A DNA stretch of 64,000 nt from Pedobacter africanus (GCF_900176535.1 NZ_FWXT01000002.1:1-64000); one strand, 5' to 3'; shown: positions 8,280-18,743, counted from the first letter of the stretch. Notes: generated by a model not told the origin, from the sequence alone. Made by a program: numbers and translations.

Positions 8280-11132
8280 TTAAGGTTTTTCATCTGTTAG
8301 TTCAAAACCCCATGTTTTGCCTTTTTCTGTTGCCGGTATACCATTTACCATCCATACCGGGGCTTTGGCACCTTTTAAATAATAATCAAAGAACTGTTGC
8401 TCACGGATCTGTATATCTTTTCTGTTTTGCCTTTGCATTAAATTATGTGCTTCATTGTTATAGTTTAACATCCACACGGGTTTTCCAAGTCGTCTTAAAC
8501 CGGTGAACATTTCAATACCCTGATACCATGGCACAGCACCATCCGCATCATTGGCCATAATAACAACCGGGGTTGTTACATTCGGCAGCTTAAACAAAGG
8601 AGAGTTCTCGATGTACAGTTCTGGCTTTTCCCATAAGGTAGCACCAATGCGGCTTTGTGTTTTTTCATACTGGAACTGTCTGTTCATTCCACTTTCCCAG
8701 CGCATTCCACCATAAGCAGAAGTCATGTTCACTACTGGTGCCCCTGCCCATGCTGCTGCATACATGTTGGTTCTGGTTATTAGATGGGCAACCTGGTAAC
8801 CACCCCAGCTCTGGCCCTGAATTCCTATTTTAGAGCCGTCAACCCATGTGTTTTTCTTCAATGATTCCACTCCTGAATTGATGAATTCTTCTGCGGATTT
8901 GCCGGGATAACCCTTTTCATAACTGATATCTGGTGCAAATACCAGGTATCCATTGCTTACAAAATAAGGGATATTTAACCGTGAAGGGGTTGGGGCAGGA
9001 GCGTTATAGGTGTACAGTCCATCTGAAAGTTTCTCATAGAAATAAACAATCATTGGATACCTTTTCGCCGGATCAAAGTCCTCAGGCTTATACAATATTC
9101 CTTCGGCATTAAAACCTTTAGGTGTAGTCCATTTTACCAACTCTGCCGTGCCCCAGTTGTAATTTTGCTGCTGTGGATTGGTATTACTTAGCTTTACCTG
9201 GGTTTTCATATCCGATGATACATACACATCCGGAGAATTTACATAGCTGCCTTTGTCGAAAATATAGCGCTCGGCATCTTTGGCTTTGCTCAGGTCGGAA
9301 TATTTCATTTTTTCCATTACAACCAGCTCGGGATTCTTACGGTCGCCAATGTTTTTTTTGTAGAAACCGTTTTCTTTAGTAGTATTGTTAAATGCGCTAA
9401 GCCATATATGCGCCTTTTTTTCCAGAAATTTGCTTTCCGGATCGGTTTTCTGGTAACGGAAGGTGATTTTATTTTGCCTTCCAAACCCATTTGTAATGTT
9501 TTGTGGTTCGGCCTTTCCATCAGGAGAGAATTCCCAGATGTCGTAGCGGTCGTAAATCAATATCGCTTTATCGTCTTCTATCCATGCGGCGGCGCCATAT
9601 GGACCTGGTTCGTCAGGGACATCATTATCTTCTTCTACAAATTTGACAGCAAGACCTTTGTTTAAATGGACTATGCTTGCATTCTGTACGTTATAGGTGT
9701 ACCAGTTTGAATTTGTTTTATCGAAATAAACGATGTATTTACCGGCAGGAGATGCAACTGCAAATCCGGACAGGCCTTCAATGATCTTCTTTCTTGCACC
9801 TGTTTTGGTATCTACCAGATAATAATCTTTTATTGAACTTCCAGTCCATTGCGATTGGATCCTGTTGCCGTAGTCTGTAGAAGCCAGTACGAAGTTGGCA
9901 TTGCCTTCTGCTACAGGAGTTGCCTCCGGTAATTTTAGATCCGTTAGCGGAACAATTTTTGGATCGCTGTTAAATATTTCCATTGCCGTTAAATAAGAGC
10001 GCTTGAGCTCAGTTTCGAGTCTTTTTAACTGCATAGGTTGCAGGTAATCGTCTTTATAGCCCCATACATCTAATTTTGCATGCTCAAAATCTACCAAAGT
10101 GGTGTCCTTTGGTTGCTTTACAGGTGCAATTCCAAAAAATAGTTTATTTCCGTCTTTACTAAAACTTAGCCTGGTATCCCCACTAACCGCCCATTTTGCA
10201 GGCATTCCTTTCATTTCATTGTCGACCAGGATCTGGGCGGTATCCAGGCTTGTAGAGTTATAATAGATATTAAAATCTTTAATTTCTTTTTTTTCAGGAC
10301 TGCGCTCTCCCAAAAACACAAGGTATTCTCCTTCTTCGTTAAATTGGAAGTTTTTAAAATTTCCTTTACCATTTACAAGGGTTTTCACAGTTCCTTTTTC
10401 TGTATTCAGCAGGAATACGCCTTCAGGCGCAGTTTTGTCTTTTTTTGAACCTGTGCAGGCAAAGACCATTTGTTTACCGTTCTTGTTAAAGCTATAGTCG
10501 CTCACATATTTAAATGTACGTTCGATGCCTGTGGTCAGGTTTTTAAGGATAAGATCTGTACCTTCCTGTTTGGTTTTGCTTTCGGGCTCATCAAATGCAA
10601 ATGCCTCCGCATCATCTTTTTTTGGTGTTGCAGGTGTAAGGCCTGGTCTTGTTTTCTTTGTTGTATCCGGGCTTTTTTCCAACAGGTAGGCCAGGAGTGA
10701 GGTGCCTTTTTCGGACATTTTATAAGATTTAATTCTGGCTACTTTTGTAATACCTGAATTTGCAAGATCAATTATAAACAGAGAATCTTTGGTCATATCA
10801 TCTGGTTTTTTCTTTTTTATCCTGCTTTCGCGGGTATCTTTAAACAGGGGTTTAACCACTAAGGCGGCATGTTTTGAATCGCTGCTAAACTGCAGGTTTG
10901 TGCCCCTTGCTATGTTTATTCTAGTGTTGGTAACCAGATTTTGCAGGTACAAATTGCCATCACCTTCCTGTTTTAGTATGGTATAAGCAGACCACAAACC
11001 ATTGTTAGATAGCTGTTTTGCCCCTATAGCTTCCCAACTGTCATAAACGTTATGGTTTAATGGTTTCTTTTGTGCAAAACCTGCACTGGAAAATAGCAAC
11101 AAGAATAAGAGCGGACTTAGTTTTTTTAGCAT
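8280..11132 (-). CDS. Secreted S9-family (prolyl oligopeptidase-like) peptidase
   Basis: 950 residues. Signal peptide at 1-20 (ending SAGFAQ). A long N-terminal region with WD-like beta-propeller blades (about 40-620), then an alpha/beta hydrolase domain of peptidase family S9. Serine nucleophile is Ser775 in GQSWGGYQ; the aspartate lies in NDADGAVPW and the histidine in NNEAHNLM near the C-terminus. The family cuts peptides, often after proline, and here would act in the periplasm or be exported. It is longer than classic S9 enzymes (about 700). First gene of a probable two-gene unit with the SpmAB fusion. Confidence 0.9.
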   Translation of the reverse strand: MLKKLSPLLFLLLFSSAGFAQKKPLNHNVYDSWEAIGAKQLSNNGLWSAYTILKQEGDGNLYLQNLVTNTRINIARGTNLQFSSDSKHAALVVKPLFKDTRESRIKKKKPDDMTKDSLFIIDLANSGITKVARIKSYKMSEKGTSLLAYLLEKSPDTTKKTRPGLTPATPKKDDAEAFAFDEPESKTKQEGTDLILKNLTTGIERTFKYVSDYSFNKNGKQMVFACTGSKKDKTAPEGVFLLNTEKGTVKTLVNGKGNFKNFQFNEEGEYLVFLGERSPEKKEIKDFNIYYNSTSLDTAQILVDNEMKGMPAKWAVSGDTRLSFSKDGNKLFFGIAPVKQPKDTTLVDFEHAKLDVWGYKDDYLQPMQLKRLETELKRSYLTAMEIFNSDPKIVPLTDLKLPEATPVAEGNANFVLASTDYGNRIQSQWTGSSIKDYYLVDTKTGARKKIIEGLSGFAVASPAGKYIVYFDKTNSNWYTYNVQNASIVHLNKGLAVKFVEEDNDVPDEPGPYGAAAWIEDDKAILIYDRYDIWEFSPDGKAEPQNITNGFGRQNKITFRYQKTDPESKFLEKKAHIWLSAFNNTTKENGFYKKNIGDRKNPELVVMEKMKYSDLSKAKDAERYIFDKGSYVNSPDVYVSSDMKTQVKLSNTNPQQQNYNWGTAELVKWTTPKGFNAEGILYKPEDFDPAKRYPMIVYFYEKLSDGLYTYNAPAPTPSRLNIPYFVSNGYLVFAPDISYEKGYPGKSAEEFINSGVESLKKNTWVDGSKIGIQGQSWGGYQVAHLITRTNMYAAAWAGAPVVNMTSAYGGMRWESGMNRQFQYEKTQSRIGATLWEKPELYIENSPLFKLPNVTTPVVIMANDADGAVPWYQGIEMFTGLRRLGKPVWMLNYNNEAHNLMQRQNRKDIQIREQQFFDYYLKGAKAPVWMVNGIPATEKGKTWGFELTDEKP

Positions 11133-11261
11133 GGTTAGTATTGGTTTTTATCGCCTGTATATGTTCAAGCTTAAAAATTGGAAAATTTTAGGTATATATG
11201 ATGATTGTATGTCAAATTTTACATTCACAGACTACAAATTGGCTTTAAAGGGAAAATATCC

Positions 11262-11300
11262 CCCATAAAAAAAGCACCTAAAAGGTGCTTTTTTTATGGG
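11262..11300. terminator. Bidirectional terminator after yidC
   Basis: A perfect 18-bp stem (11262-11279 with 11283-11300) with a 3-nt loop. The GCACCT/AGGTGC core is flanked by A7 and T7 runs, so it can work on both strands. It closes the pyrG-yidC unit (yidC stops at 11315), just upstream of the S9 peptidase gene. Confidence 0.93.
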
Positions 11301-11314
11301 TAACCCACAAATGG

Positions 11315-13117
11315 TTACTTGTTCTTTTTTTGCTGAGCAGCTGCCTGTTGCTGCTGGCGCATATATTCATCTAACTTAGCACTAAATCCGGACTTCTTTT
11401 TCTTCTCCACTGGTTTCGCTTTGTTATCCTGTAAGGTCTTATGGATTTTTTCATCATCGACCATAGATTTGATCAGGAACTGCTGAGCAAAGGTCAGCAT
11501 ATTGGCCAGGAAATAATAGTAGTTCAATCCTGATGGATAACTGTTCAGTACGCCTAAAAATATGATCGGCATGATGTAGCCAATATATTTCATTTGTCCT
11601 GTTGCTCCAGAGATCTGGTTGTTAAAGTAAGTGTAAATTAGCGTAGAGATGGTCATCAATACACACATTAAGCTCAGGTGGTCACCAATGAACGGGATAT
11701 TAAAACCGAACTTAATAAAATCGTCATAAGTAGAAAGGTCTTTCATCCATAGGAAAGATTCGCCCCTTAATTCGAACAGGTTAGGGAAGAAAAAGAAGAA
11801 GGCCATTACAAAAGGCAGCTGCAAAAGCATAGGCAAACACCCTCCAAGTGGGTTTACACCTACCTGTTTGTAAAGTTTCAGGTATTCCTGTTGCAGCAAT
11901 GTTGGGTTATCTTCACCAACTTTGGCTTTTATCTCGTCCATTTCCGGCTTCAAAATCCTCATTTTAGCCATAGAAAGGTAGGATTTGTAAGTCAGTGGCG
12001 ACATGGCAACTTTTAATGCAATGGTTAACAGCAGGATGATCAGGCCATAGCTCCAGCCAAATCCTTCCAACCAGTTGAACACAGGTAATACCACAAACCT
12101 GTTGATGTATTTTAATGGCCAGTAGCCCATGTCAACCTGTTTTTCCAGTTCGTGGCCCTGTTCCTTTAAAGTAGAGAATTTATTGGTGCCAAAATAAAAG
12201 TTCATGGCATAGTTCTGGGCAGCAAGCTGGTTAAAAGGCATCTGCATGGTTGCACCATACCATTTTATTTTACCTGGCTCAGTGCTTACTTTTACTGCCA
12301 GTTTTCCATTGTCAAAAGGAACTGCAGGAATCAATACCGCAGAGAAAAAGTGTTGTTTGAAAGAAAACCATTCGATCTTTCCTTCTTTTAGTTCTTCTTC
12401 CTCATCCTTTGCCACATTTAAATGATCAGGGTTTTTTTCCAGGTATTTATAATATGGTGCAGAGTGTTCTTGTTCTTTTTTACTCGATTTTTCCTGCTCA
12501 AGTAGCGTCGCTTCCCAATTTAATGCTATGGTATTGCCCTGGATTACCTGGTTTAGTCCGTTTAAATTGATATTGAAACCTACCTGGCTGCTGTTTGGTT
12601 TTAAGTCATAGATAAATTCAATATACTTATCGGCTGAATAGTTTGCACGCATAGCAACGGTGTTATTTCCTGTTACAGCTGTAAAGTAAAGATCGTTGGT
12701 GTTGACCATTTTTCCACCAATGTTCAGGTTCAGACCAAATTTGTTCTGGTCCCCATCAAACAGGACAACTGGTTTGCCGGTGTAGGTTTTTTGTCCTTTT
12801 ACCGTTACCGACTGGATTCTACCTCCTTTGTTGGTTAAGGTTATTTTTAGCTTATCGTTCTCCAGGGTATTTGTTTTTGCAGTTCCGGTAATGTTGGTGC
12901 CAAAAGGACCTGCCAGCGCAGCGGAATCTACCAGGGGGGTAACCGCTGCGGTTGCAGCCGGAGCTGATGCCGGGTTTACGCCGGCTTTTTTTGCCGAATC
13001 GGCAGCAATTCTTTCACGCTCTTTTTTTATTTCCGCATCACTGGGCTTAAAAAAATAAAAAGAACCTGCCAAAACGATCATGATCAGGAATAATCCTGTA
13101 AACGTATTTTTATCCAT
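11315..13117 (-). CDS. yidC: Membrane protein insertase YidC
   Basis: 600 residues. N-terminal membrane anchor (about 5-24), a large periplasmic beta-sandwich domain (about 60-350), then the conserved insertase core with about five membrane segments, including SYGLIILLLTIALKVAMSPL and the GGCLPMLLQLPFVMAFF signature. The C-terminal tail is rich in Lys and Gln (KKKKSGFSAK...QQQQAAAQQ), as in many Bacteroidota YidC. It inserts and folds inner-membrane proteins with or without SecYEG. It lies 20 bp downstream of pyrG, an arrangement I recall as frequent in Bacteroidota. Confidence 0.97.
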   Translation of the reverse strand: MDKNTFTGLFLIMIVLAGSFYFFKPSDAEIKKERERIAADSAKKAGVNPASAPAATAAVTPLVDSAALAGPFGTNITGTAKTNTLENDKLKITLTNKGGRIQSVTVKGQKTYTGKPVVLFDGDQNKFGLNLNIGGKMVNTNDLYFTAVTGNNTVAMRANYSADKYIEFIYDLKPNSSQVGFNINLNGLNQVIQGNTIALNWEATLLEQEKSSKKEQEHSAPYYKYLEKNPDHLNVAKDEEEELKEGKIEWFSFKQHFFSAVLIPAVPFDNGKLAVKVSTEPGKIKWYGATMQMPFNQLAAQNYAMNFYFGTNKFSTLKEQGHELEKQVDMGYWPLKYINRFVVLPVFNWLEGFGWSYGLIILLLTIALKVAMSPLTYKSYLSMAKMRILKPEMDEIKAKVGEDNPTLLQQEYLKLYKQVGVNPLGGCLPMLLQLPFVMAFFFFFPNLFELRGESFLWMKDLSTYDDFIKFGFNIPFIGDHLSLMCVLMTISTLIYTYFNNQISGATGQMKYIGYIMPIIFLGVLNSYPSGLNYYYFLANMLTFAQQFLIKSMVDDEKIHKTLQDNKAKPVEKKKKSGFSAKLDEYMRQQQQAAAQQKKNK

Positions 13118-13137
13118 TATTGTTAGTTAAACGCGTA

Positions 13138-14754
13138 TTATTTTGTTTTCTTCTTCGCAAACTCCATCGCAGCGGCGACAAATTTAACAAAAAGTGGGTG
13201 AGGATTAGCAACAGTTGATTTTAATTCAGGGTGAAACTGTCCACCAACAAAGAAAGGATGGTTTTTTAGTTCAACAATTTCAACCAGATTACTCTGTGGG
13301 TTTACGCCTGAGGCAATCATACCTGCTTCTTCATATTGGCTCAGGTATGCACTGTTAAATTCGTAACGGTGCCTGTGACGCTCTGTAATGTGCGTTTTGC
13401 CATATGCCGAATAGGCTTTGGTGCCTTTTTTCAGGTCGCATGGATAAGAACCGAGTCGCATCGTACCGCCTTTGGCTGTAATGTTTTTCTGGTCTTCCAT
13501 CATATTGATCACAGGATGTACAGCTTCCTCATCGATTTCAGTTGTATTTGCTCCTTTTAAACCAAGCACATTACGACCAAACTCAATAACAGCACATTGC
13601 ATACCCAGGCATATTCCAAAGAATGGCACATTGTTTTCTCTCACATATTGAATGGTATCTATTTTTCCTTCTATACCACGGCTTCCAAAGCCGGGTGCAA
13701 CAAGTACACCATCCAAATGGGCTAGCCTTTCTTTGGCGTTATCCGGGTAAATACTTTCTGAGTGAATGTATTCTACTTTTACCTTGCACTCGTTCCTGGA
13801 ACCGGCATGTATAAATGACTCAATGATCGATTTATAGGCATCCGGTAATTCTACATATTTGCCCACCAAACCTATTTTAACCTCAGATGTAGGGTTTTTC
13901 AGGCGGCCAAGGAATTCTTTCCAACGCTCCATATCCGGTTCATTTCTCTGCGCCAGTTTAAGTTTACTCAAAACCGTCTTATCCAGCTGTTCCTTCATCA
14001 TTAATAAAGGAACATCATATATGGTAGAAGCATCCTGCGATTCGATTACGGCATTTACGTTTACATTGCAGAACAATGCAATTTTTTTACGGATATCCAA
14101 TGATATGGAACGTTCAGAGCGACATACCAGGATATCAGGCTGAATGCCATACTCCAATAATGCCTTTACTGAGTGCTGTGTAGGTTTGGTTTTTAATTCA
14201 CCTGCAGCTGCAAGGTAGGGGATAAGCGTTAAGTGGATTACTATGGCATTATGCGCCCCTTCTTCCCATTTGAACTGACGTACGGCTTCAATAAATGGCA
14301 GCGACTCGATATCGCCTACTGTTCCGCCAAGCTCGGTAATTACGATATCGTACTGACCGGTTTCGCCGAGCTTACGCATGTTACTTTTGATCTCATCGGT
14401 GATGTGCGGTACTACCTGTACTGTTTTTCCAAGGTATTCGCCTTGTCTTTCTTTATTGATTACATTTTGATAGATTCTACCTGTAGTGATGTTATTTGCC
14501 TGCGAGGTAGGTACATTTAAAAAACGCTCGTAATGACCAAGGTCCAGGTCTGTTTCTGCTCCATCTTCGGTAACATAGCATTCTCCATGCTCGTAAGGAT
14601 TTAATGTTCCCGGATCAATATTGATATAGGGGTCGAACTTTTGGATGGTAACACTGTAGCCGCGTGCTTGTAATAATTTGGCTAATGAAGCGGAAATGAT
14701 GCCCTTACCTAATGAGGAAGTAACACCGCCCGTAACAAAAATATACTTAGTCAT
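13138..14754 (-). CDS. pyrG: CTP synthase
   Basis: Makes CTP from UTP, ATP and glutamine. The start is set at the ATG at 14754 because the family begins MTKYIFVTGGV; an in-frame ATG 21 bases upstream would add seven extra residues. N-terminal synthetase domain (about 1-265): SSLGKGI P-loop, GGTVGDIESLPF. C-terminal class I glutamine amidotransferase domain (about 290-535): nucleophile cysteine in FFGICLGMQ and the His/Glu pair in QFHPE. 538 residues is the usual length. A TAACTTTG -7 box lies upstream at 14818-14825. It is followed by yidC, likely in the same transcript. Confidence 0.97.
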   Translation of the reverse strand: MTKYIFVTGGVTSSLGKGIISASLAKLLQARGYSVTIQKFDPYINIDPGTLNPYEHGECYVTEDGAETDLDLGHYERFLNVPTSQANNITTGRIYQNVINKERQGEYLGKTVQVVPHITDEIKSNMRKLGETGQYDIVITELGGTVGDIESLPFIEAVRQFKWEEGAHNAIVIHLTLIPYLAAAGELKTKPTQHSVKALLEYGIQPDILVCRSERSISLDIRKKIALFCNVNVNAVIESQDASTIYDVPLLMMKEQLDKTVLSKLKLAQRNEPDMERWKEFLGRLKNPTSEVKIGLVGKYVELPDAYKSIIESFIHAGSRNECKVKVEYIHSESIYPDNAKERLAHLDGVLVAPGFGSRGIEGKIDTIQYVRENNVPFFGICLGMQCAVIEFGRNVLGLKGANTTEIDEEAVHPVINMMEDQKNITAKGGTMRLGSYPCDLKKGTKAYSAYGKTHITERHRHRYEFNSAYLSQYEEAGMIASGVNPQSNLVEIVELKNHPFFVGGQFHPELKSTVANPHPLFVKFVAAAMEFAKKKTK

Positions 14755-14817
14755 GTTTGTGAATTTCTGAAACAAAGCAGCAAATGAAATACTGTCTTAT
14801 TGTTTTTGTACGGGATA

Positions 14818-14825
14818 CAAAGTTA
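14818..14825 (-). promoter_or_regulatory. pyrG promoter -7 element
   Basis: Reads TAACTTTG on the minus strand, an exact TAnnTTTG match, 63 bases before the pyrG start at 14754. The leader would be about 57 nt. No clear -33 TTTG. Confidence 0.5.
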
Positions 14826-14910
14826 GGAAATAAAACTGAAGCAGGGAGGTACTTTTTATAAATAATCGGGAATTGCAAAAAGTGATGATAAGCGCTTAAT
14901 CCAGAAATTG

Positions 14911-15669
14911 TTAGAGGGTGAAACCGTAGAGCCGTTTCTTTGCTTCCTCCCACTTTTCTTTTTTATTGGGCTCGTAGCGGGTAAATAATTCAAGCAGTTT
15001 TTCCAGATCTTTCTCTGTTTCTACCTTTTTTCCTTTGTTGGCCGGTATTATTTCTGCCTGATGATTACTAAAACCATCAACCTTGGTGGCAAACCAGGTG
15101 GTAAAATAACGTGGAATGGCGAGACCAAGTATCATGCCAGGCAAGCCATTAAAGCCTTCCGGGCCACCTCGAAGTAAAATCTCATCTGTATAAAATGCAA
15201 CTACGTATACCGTATCGTGGATAATACCTATTGCTTTTCTGCATTCATACCCGGCAATGGTTCTTATGTCGTGCATAATTTTCCAACTCAGAACAGGAAT
15301 GGTATCTGTAAGTAAATAATTATCATCCATTACAGAACGTTTTAGTACCCTCAGGTTCCTGCTGTAATCTGTATATATTTCATTGCTTGGTTTGGAAAGG
15401 GAGAAAAAAAAGAAGCCTTTATGCTCCTCTTCATCTGTTTTTGCACCTGGTTTGTACAGGGATTTGTGCTGATCAAAAATGAAATCCCAATTACTGGTCT
15501 GGTATTTTTTCATTTTTTCTTTAGCTTCCTGGGGCAATCCAGAGTTTTCCAGGCTCCTTCGCAGGTTAACTTTCTTTTCGAACGTAATTTTGCCATATGG
15601 GATGAACCTTTCCTGGGCTTGCAGGCAGATACAGCAAAAACATACAAGAAATGTAATGACCTGTTTCAT
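14911..15669 (-). CDS. GLPGLI family exported protein
   Basis: 252 residues with a signal peptide (1-18, ending LQAQ). It carries the family-defining motif as NGLPGMILGL (about residues 168-177; TIGR01200 family), preceded by YECRKA and VVAFYTDEI, which are typical of this family. Function is unknown; members are predicted periplasmic or surface proteins and are often encoded directly after an outer-membrane barrel protein, exactly as here (1-bp gap). The two probably form one unit. No catalytic residues are evident. Confidence 0.88.
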   Translation of the reverse strand: MKQVITFLVCFCCICLQAQERFIPYGKITFEKKVNLRRSLENSGLPQEAKEKMKKYQTSNWDFIFDQHKSLYKPGAKTDEEEHKGFFFFSLSKPSNEIYTDYSRNLRVLKRSVMDDNYLLTDTIPVLSWKIMHDIRTIAGYECRKAIGIIHDTVYVVAFYTDEILLRGGPEGFNGLPGMILGLAIPRYFTTWFATKVDGFSNHQAEIIPANKGKKVETEKDLEKLLELFTRYEPNKKEKWEEAKKRLYGFTL

Positions 15670-15670
15670 G

Positions 15671-18457
15671 TTACCGCTCTGTTGTTTTTTTTATAAAATT
15701 ACCACTTAAATTCCAATTTAATCCGATAAGCACATATCTTGGGATATAACTAAAGGTATCTTCACTTGTAACGTTGCCTCCTACGAACCTATTGTAACCA
15801 ATTTTCTGGTTTAGTATATCTGTAACGGATAACTTAATTTCGAGTGCTTCGCTTTTCAGGAGTTTTGCCGACAGGTAGCTATTCCATATTGCAGTGTTCA
15901 GGTCTTGTCCAAATGATGCATTGGCTGGTCTGAAAGATAGCGAGAAAGAAGTATTGAATTCGGCATTGAAGGGCAGTTGTACCGTTCCGGAGATTTCATG
16001 ATTGTGAGTAAGACTTCTTCCATCGTTAATTTCTCCGATTGATGATTTTCCTGTCATGACAGATGCAGATGGAATATAGCTGAACTCAATTTGCTGTGTA
16101 TAATAATTAAGTGATCCCCTTAAATTATATTGGGTATTTGCGGCTTTGTTTTGTGTGGCATTGATAATGGCTATGGTATTGGAACGGTTAAACCCCACAT
16201 CAATTCCAAAACGCAGGTGAGATTTAGAAAAACCTTTGGAATAACTCAGATTGCCACTGATAGAATTGTTGCCATTGGCGTTGATGAAACTGGAAATCCG
16301 TTTGTTGAAATCGTCTACAAGTTCGGTGCTCACAATAGCGTTATTCGTAAAACCATAATTAAAGTAGGCCGAGATATACTGATCTGAATTGAACTGAAAA
16401 CTATTATAAGAAAGGCCAAAACTATTTGTAAAAGAAGGTCTTAAAGCAGAGTTTCCAATAATCTGATACAAAGGCGTGTTTATTTGTCTTACAGGCTGAA
16501 GCTGATCTATACTTGGCTGCTGCATATACCCATTATAATTAACTGCAAGTGTATTACTGTTGTTTATCTTATACAGGAGATTGGTACGGGGCGATAGGTT
16601 AAGATAGCTTCTTTCAAAGTCGGTCTGCTTATCCAGGTCTTTCAGTTCAAAATTGGTTTGCGTAGCTTCAAGTCCGCTTGATATCGAAAAATTCTCATAA
16701 CTGTACTGCCAGATCATTTTGCCTACATTGGAAAAATTAATAAACTTAAAGTCGTTACTTAAGGAATCTATTTTTTTTGGGTTGCTTGCGATGTTGTCAA
16801 ATACCAGACGGTTGCTGCCGGATGATATGGTTTTGAAACTATATCCGGTTTCAAAAGTCCACCTCTTGGTAAGGCGATCTGTATAATTGACCCGCATTCC
16901 TATAGAATTCTGTTTACCGGTGTTCTTTTTTCTCAGATCAGTGTTTTCAACCCTGATGCTGTCCCCGCTGGCATTGAAGTAAACTGTGCGGTTTGTACTG
17001 TTTTCGGTGCTATTGCTGTTCTGGCTTTCTGGTTGAAGGTCGATGGAAATTGTACGGCCTTTTTTCTCGAATTTTCTGGACCAATTGATATTTCCATTAA
17101 ATATATCGCTGTGGCCGTTCCCTGTATTCTCCTGCTTATTCTGGCTGATGAAAATACCATTGTCACCACGGGTTTCATTTCCACCTACAGCAGTGTTTTC
17201 ATTCCTGTTCCGGCTAGCGCCAAATGAGATTTTTAGAATGGATTTGGCATCGGTATTGTAGTTGAATGTTCCTTTTACAGACTCTCCGGCAACATTTGCA
17301 TTGTTTGCTGTTCTACCGGAACTGAAAAACTTTGTCTCATTCGGAAGTAACTCCTGTGAATTGGTGGTTGTGAGATTGACATTGTTGTTGTCAAAACTTT
17401 TGAAATTCAGTTTTAATCCCATTTTATCTTTACTGAACTTATCGGCATAATAAGCTCCGATACCAAAATTGTTTGGTAAGCCACCCGACGCAGCTATATA
17501 ATCTTCATCATCATCACCCGATACATACATAATAGAACTCCCGTCATCGCCAACTTCTATGAGATCATATTCCTCGCCTTTCAGCTTGCGCATGGAGTTG
17601 TTTATTTTAGATTCGTTGTTCAGATTTGAGTAATTGCCGTAAATGGCCGCTTTGAGTTTATTCTTAAATATACCTGCCATTCCACCATAATCACCCAAAT
17701 CTGACACATTGGTATTTAGGTCGATGGTAGCCAGGTAACCATTTTTTGCATTGTCCTTTAATTTAATGTTGATCGTCTTGTTTTTTATGCCGTCATCTAT
17801 TCCAGTTAAATCGGCGCTTTTACTCTTTTTATCATACACTTGTATTTCTTCAACTGCGTTGGCCTTTAAATATTTTGTGGCCAGCAGAGGATCATCTCCA
17901 AAAAACTCATCCCCGTCAACCAGGACTGTTTTTACCATTTTCCCCTGGGCTTTAATGGTCCCGCTTTTATCCACTTCAATCCCCGGCAATCTTTTCAGTA
18001 ATTCCTGGACATTGGCATTGGCCCTGACAGCAAAACTGTCAGCCTGAAATACCAGGGTGTCGCCTTTCATTCTCACAGCACTTTTGGTTGCCTGTATTAC
18101 AACTTCTTTTAATACCTTGGATTTCAGCTCCATATTCACATCTCCTAAAACAATATTTGAAGTGTCAGATATCCTCAGGTTGCGGATATAGTCGGCCATT
18201 TTGGGGTAGGAGATGAGTATCTTATAATCGCCGGCCGATAGGTTTTTGAGCTCAAATTTACCATTCCGGTCTGCGCGTGTTGTCTTTACCATTGCAGAGT
18301 CTGAAGACCGGATCAGCAATATCGCGCTATTTTCCAATTTTCTTTTCTCAACGGTGTCGGTAACTACGCCTCTTATATTTGCTTTTTGTGCCCAGACGGT
18401 AAGTACAGAAAATGTAAAAAGAATAAATATAAAAGTCTTTTTCAGCATAATTACCAC
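15671..18457 (-). CDS. Outer-membrane beta-barrel protein, TonB-receptor-like (PF14905 type)
   Basis: 928 residues. Signal peptide (about 4-24, ending VWAQ), a carboxypeptidase-regulatory-like domain (about 27-115), a plug-like domain (about 120-240, with LLKRLPGIEVDKSG and VLVDGDEFFGDD), and a long beta-barrel to the C-terminus. This is the outer-membrane beta-barrel family seen throughout Bacteroidota, related to SusC/TonB receptors, but no TonB box is obvious. Substrate unknown. Either the ATG at 18457 or the one at 18448 could be used; the second gives a more typical signal peptide. It is paired with the GLPGLI gene. Confidence 0.88.
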   Translation of the reverse strand: MVIMLKKTFIFILFTFSVLTVWAQKANIRGVVTDTVEKRKLENSAILLIRSSDSAMVKTTRADRNGKFELKNLSAGDYKILISYPKMADYIRNLRISDTSNIVLGDVNMELKSKVLKEVVIQATKSAVRMKGDTLVFQADSFAVRANANVQELLKRLPGIEVDKSGTIKAQGKMVKTVLVDGDEFFGDDPLLATKYLKANAVEEIQVYDKKSKSADLTGIDDGIKNKTINIKLKDNAKNGYLATIDLNTNVSDLGDYGGMAGIFKNKLKAAIYGNYSNLNNESKINNSMRKLKGEEYDLIEVGDDGSSIMYVSGDDDEDYIAASGGLPNNFGIGAYYADKFSKDKMGLKLNFKSFDNNNVNLTTTNSQELLPNETKFFSSGRTANNANVAGESVKGTFNYNTDAKSILKISFGASRNRNENTAVGGNETRGDNGIFISQNKQENTGNGHSDIFNGNINWSRKFEKKGRTISIDLQPESQNSNSTENSTNRTVYFNASGDSIRVENTDLRKKNTGKQNSIGMRVNYTDRLTKRWTFETGYSFKTISSGSNRLVFDNIASNPKKIDSLSNDFKFINFSNVGKMIWQYSYENFSISSGLEATQTNFELKDLDKQTDFERSYLNLSPRTNLLYKINNSNTLAVNYNGYMQQPSIDQLQPVRQINTPLYQIIGNSALRPSFTNSFGLSYNSFQFNSDQYISAYFNYGFTNNAIVSTELVDDFNKRISSFINANGNNSISGNLSYSKGFSKSHLRFGIDVGFNRSNTIAIINATQNKAANTQYNLRGSLNYYTQQIEFSYIPSASVMTGKSSIGEINDGRSLTHNHEISGTVQLPFNAEFNTSFSLSFRPANASFGQDLNTAIWNSYLSAKLLKSEALEIKLSVTDILNQKIGYNRFVGGNVTSEDTFSYIPRYVLIGLNWNLSGNFIKKTTER

Positions 18458-18717
18458 GTAAGAACCAAGCGGAGTTCTTAAAGCTAAGAACTATTTTCTT
18501 GTCTGCATTAATTTTTTCCAAATAATATCCTCTTTTACGTTTAAAGATTTTGATGACTTTGACAAGTCGCTCTATAAATGCCCCCAGTGGCCCAACTGCA
18601 TAATTTTCATATTAAAACCTTGTTTAAGCAAAGTCTCATAGATGTATATAAACAAGTATAAAATGCACACTTACGATTAGCTTGGCTAGTAGAAGCAGCC
18701 GAAGAGATGGTGATAAA

Positions 18718-18743
18718 AAAGGCCCGGACAAACCCGGGCCTTT
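18718..18743 (-). terminator. Second of two tandem minus-strand terminators
   Basis: 10-bp stem (18718-18727 with 18734-18743, core GGCCCGG/CCGGGCC), 6-nt loop, followed on the minus strand by a run of Ts (Ts opposite 18715-18720). Downstream of the trpS-to-lipoprotein group. Confidence 0.8.

Noticed and set aside
7615..8283. Plus-strand 222-residue frame across the SpmAB gene
   Set aside because: Antisense shadow of the membrane protein gene; rich in residues expected from complementing hydrophobic codons.
14755..14775. Longer pyrG start with seven extra residues
   Set aside because: The family begins MTKYIFVTGGV, which matches the ATG at 14754.
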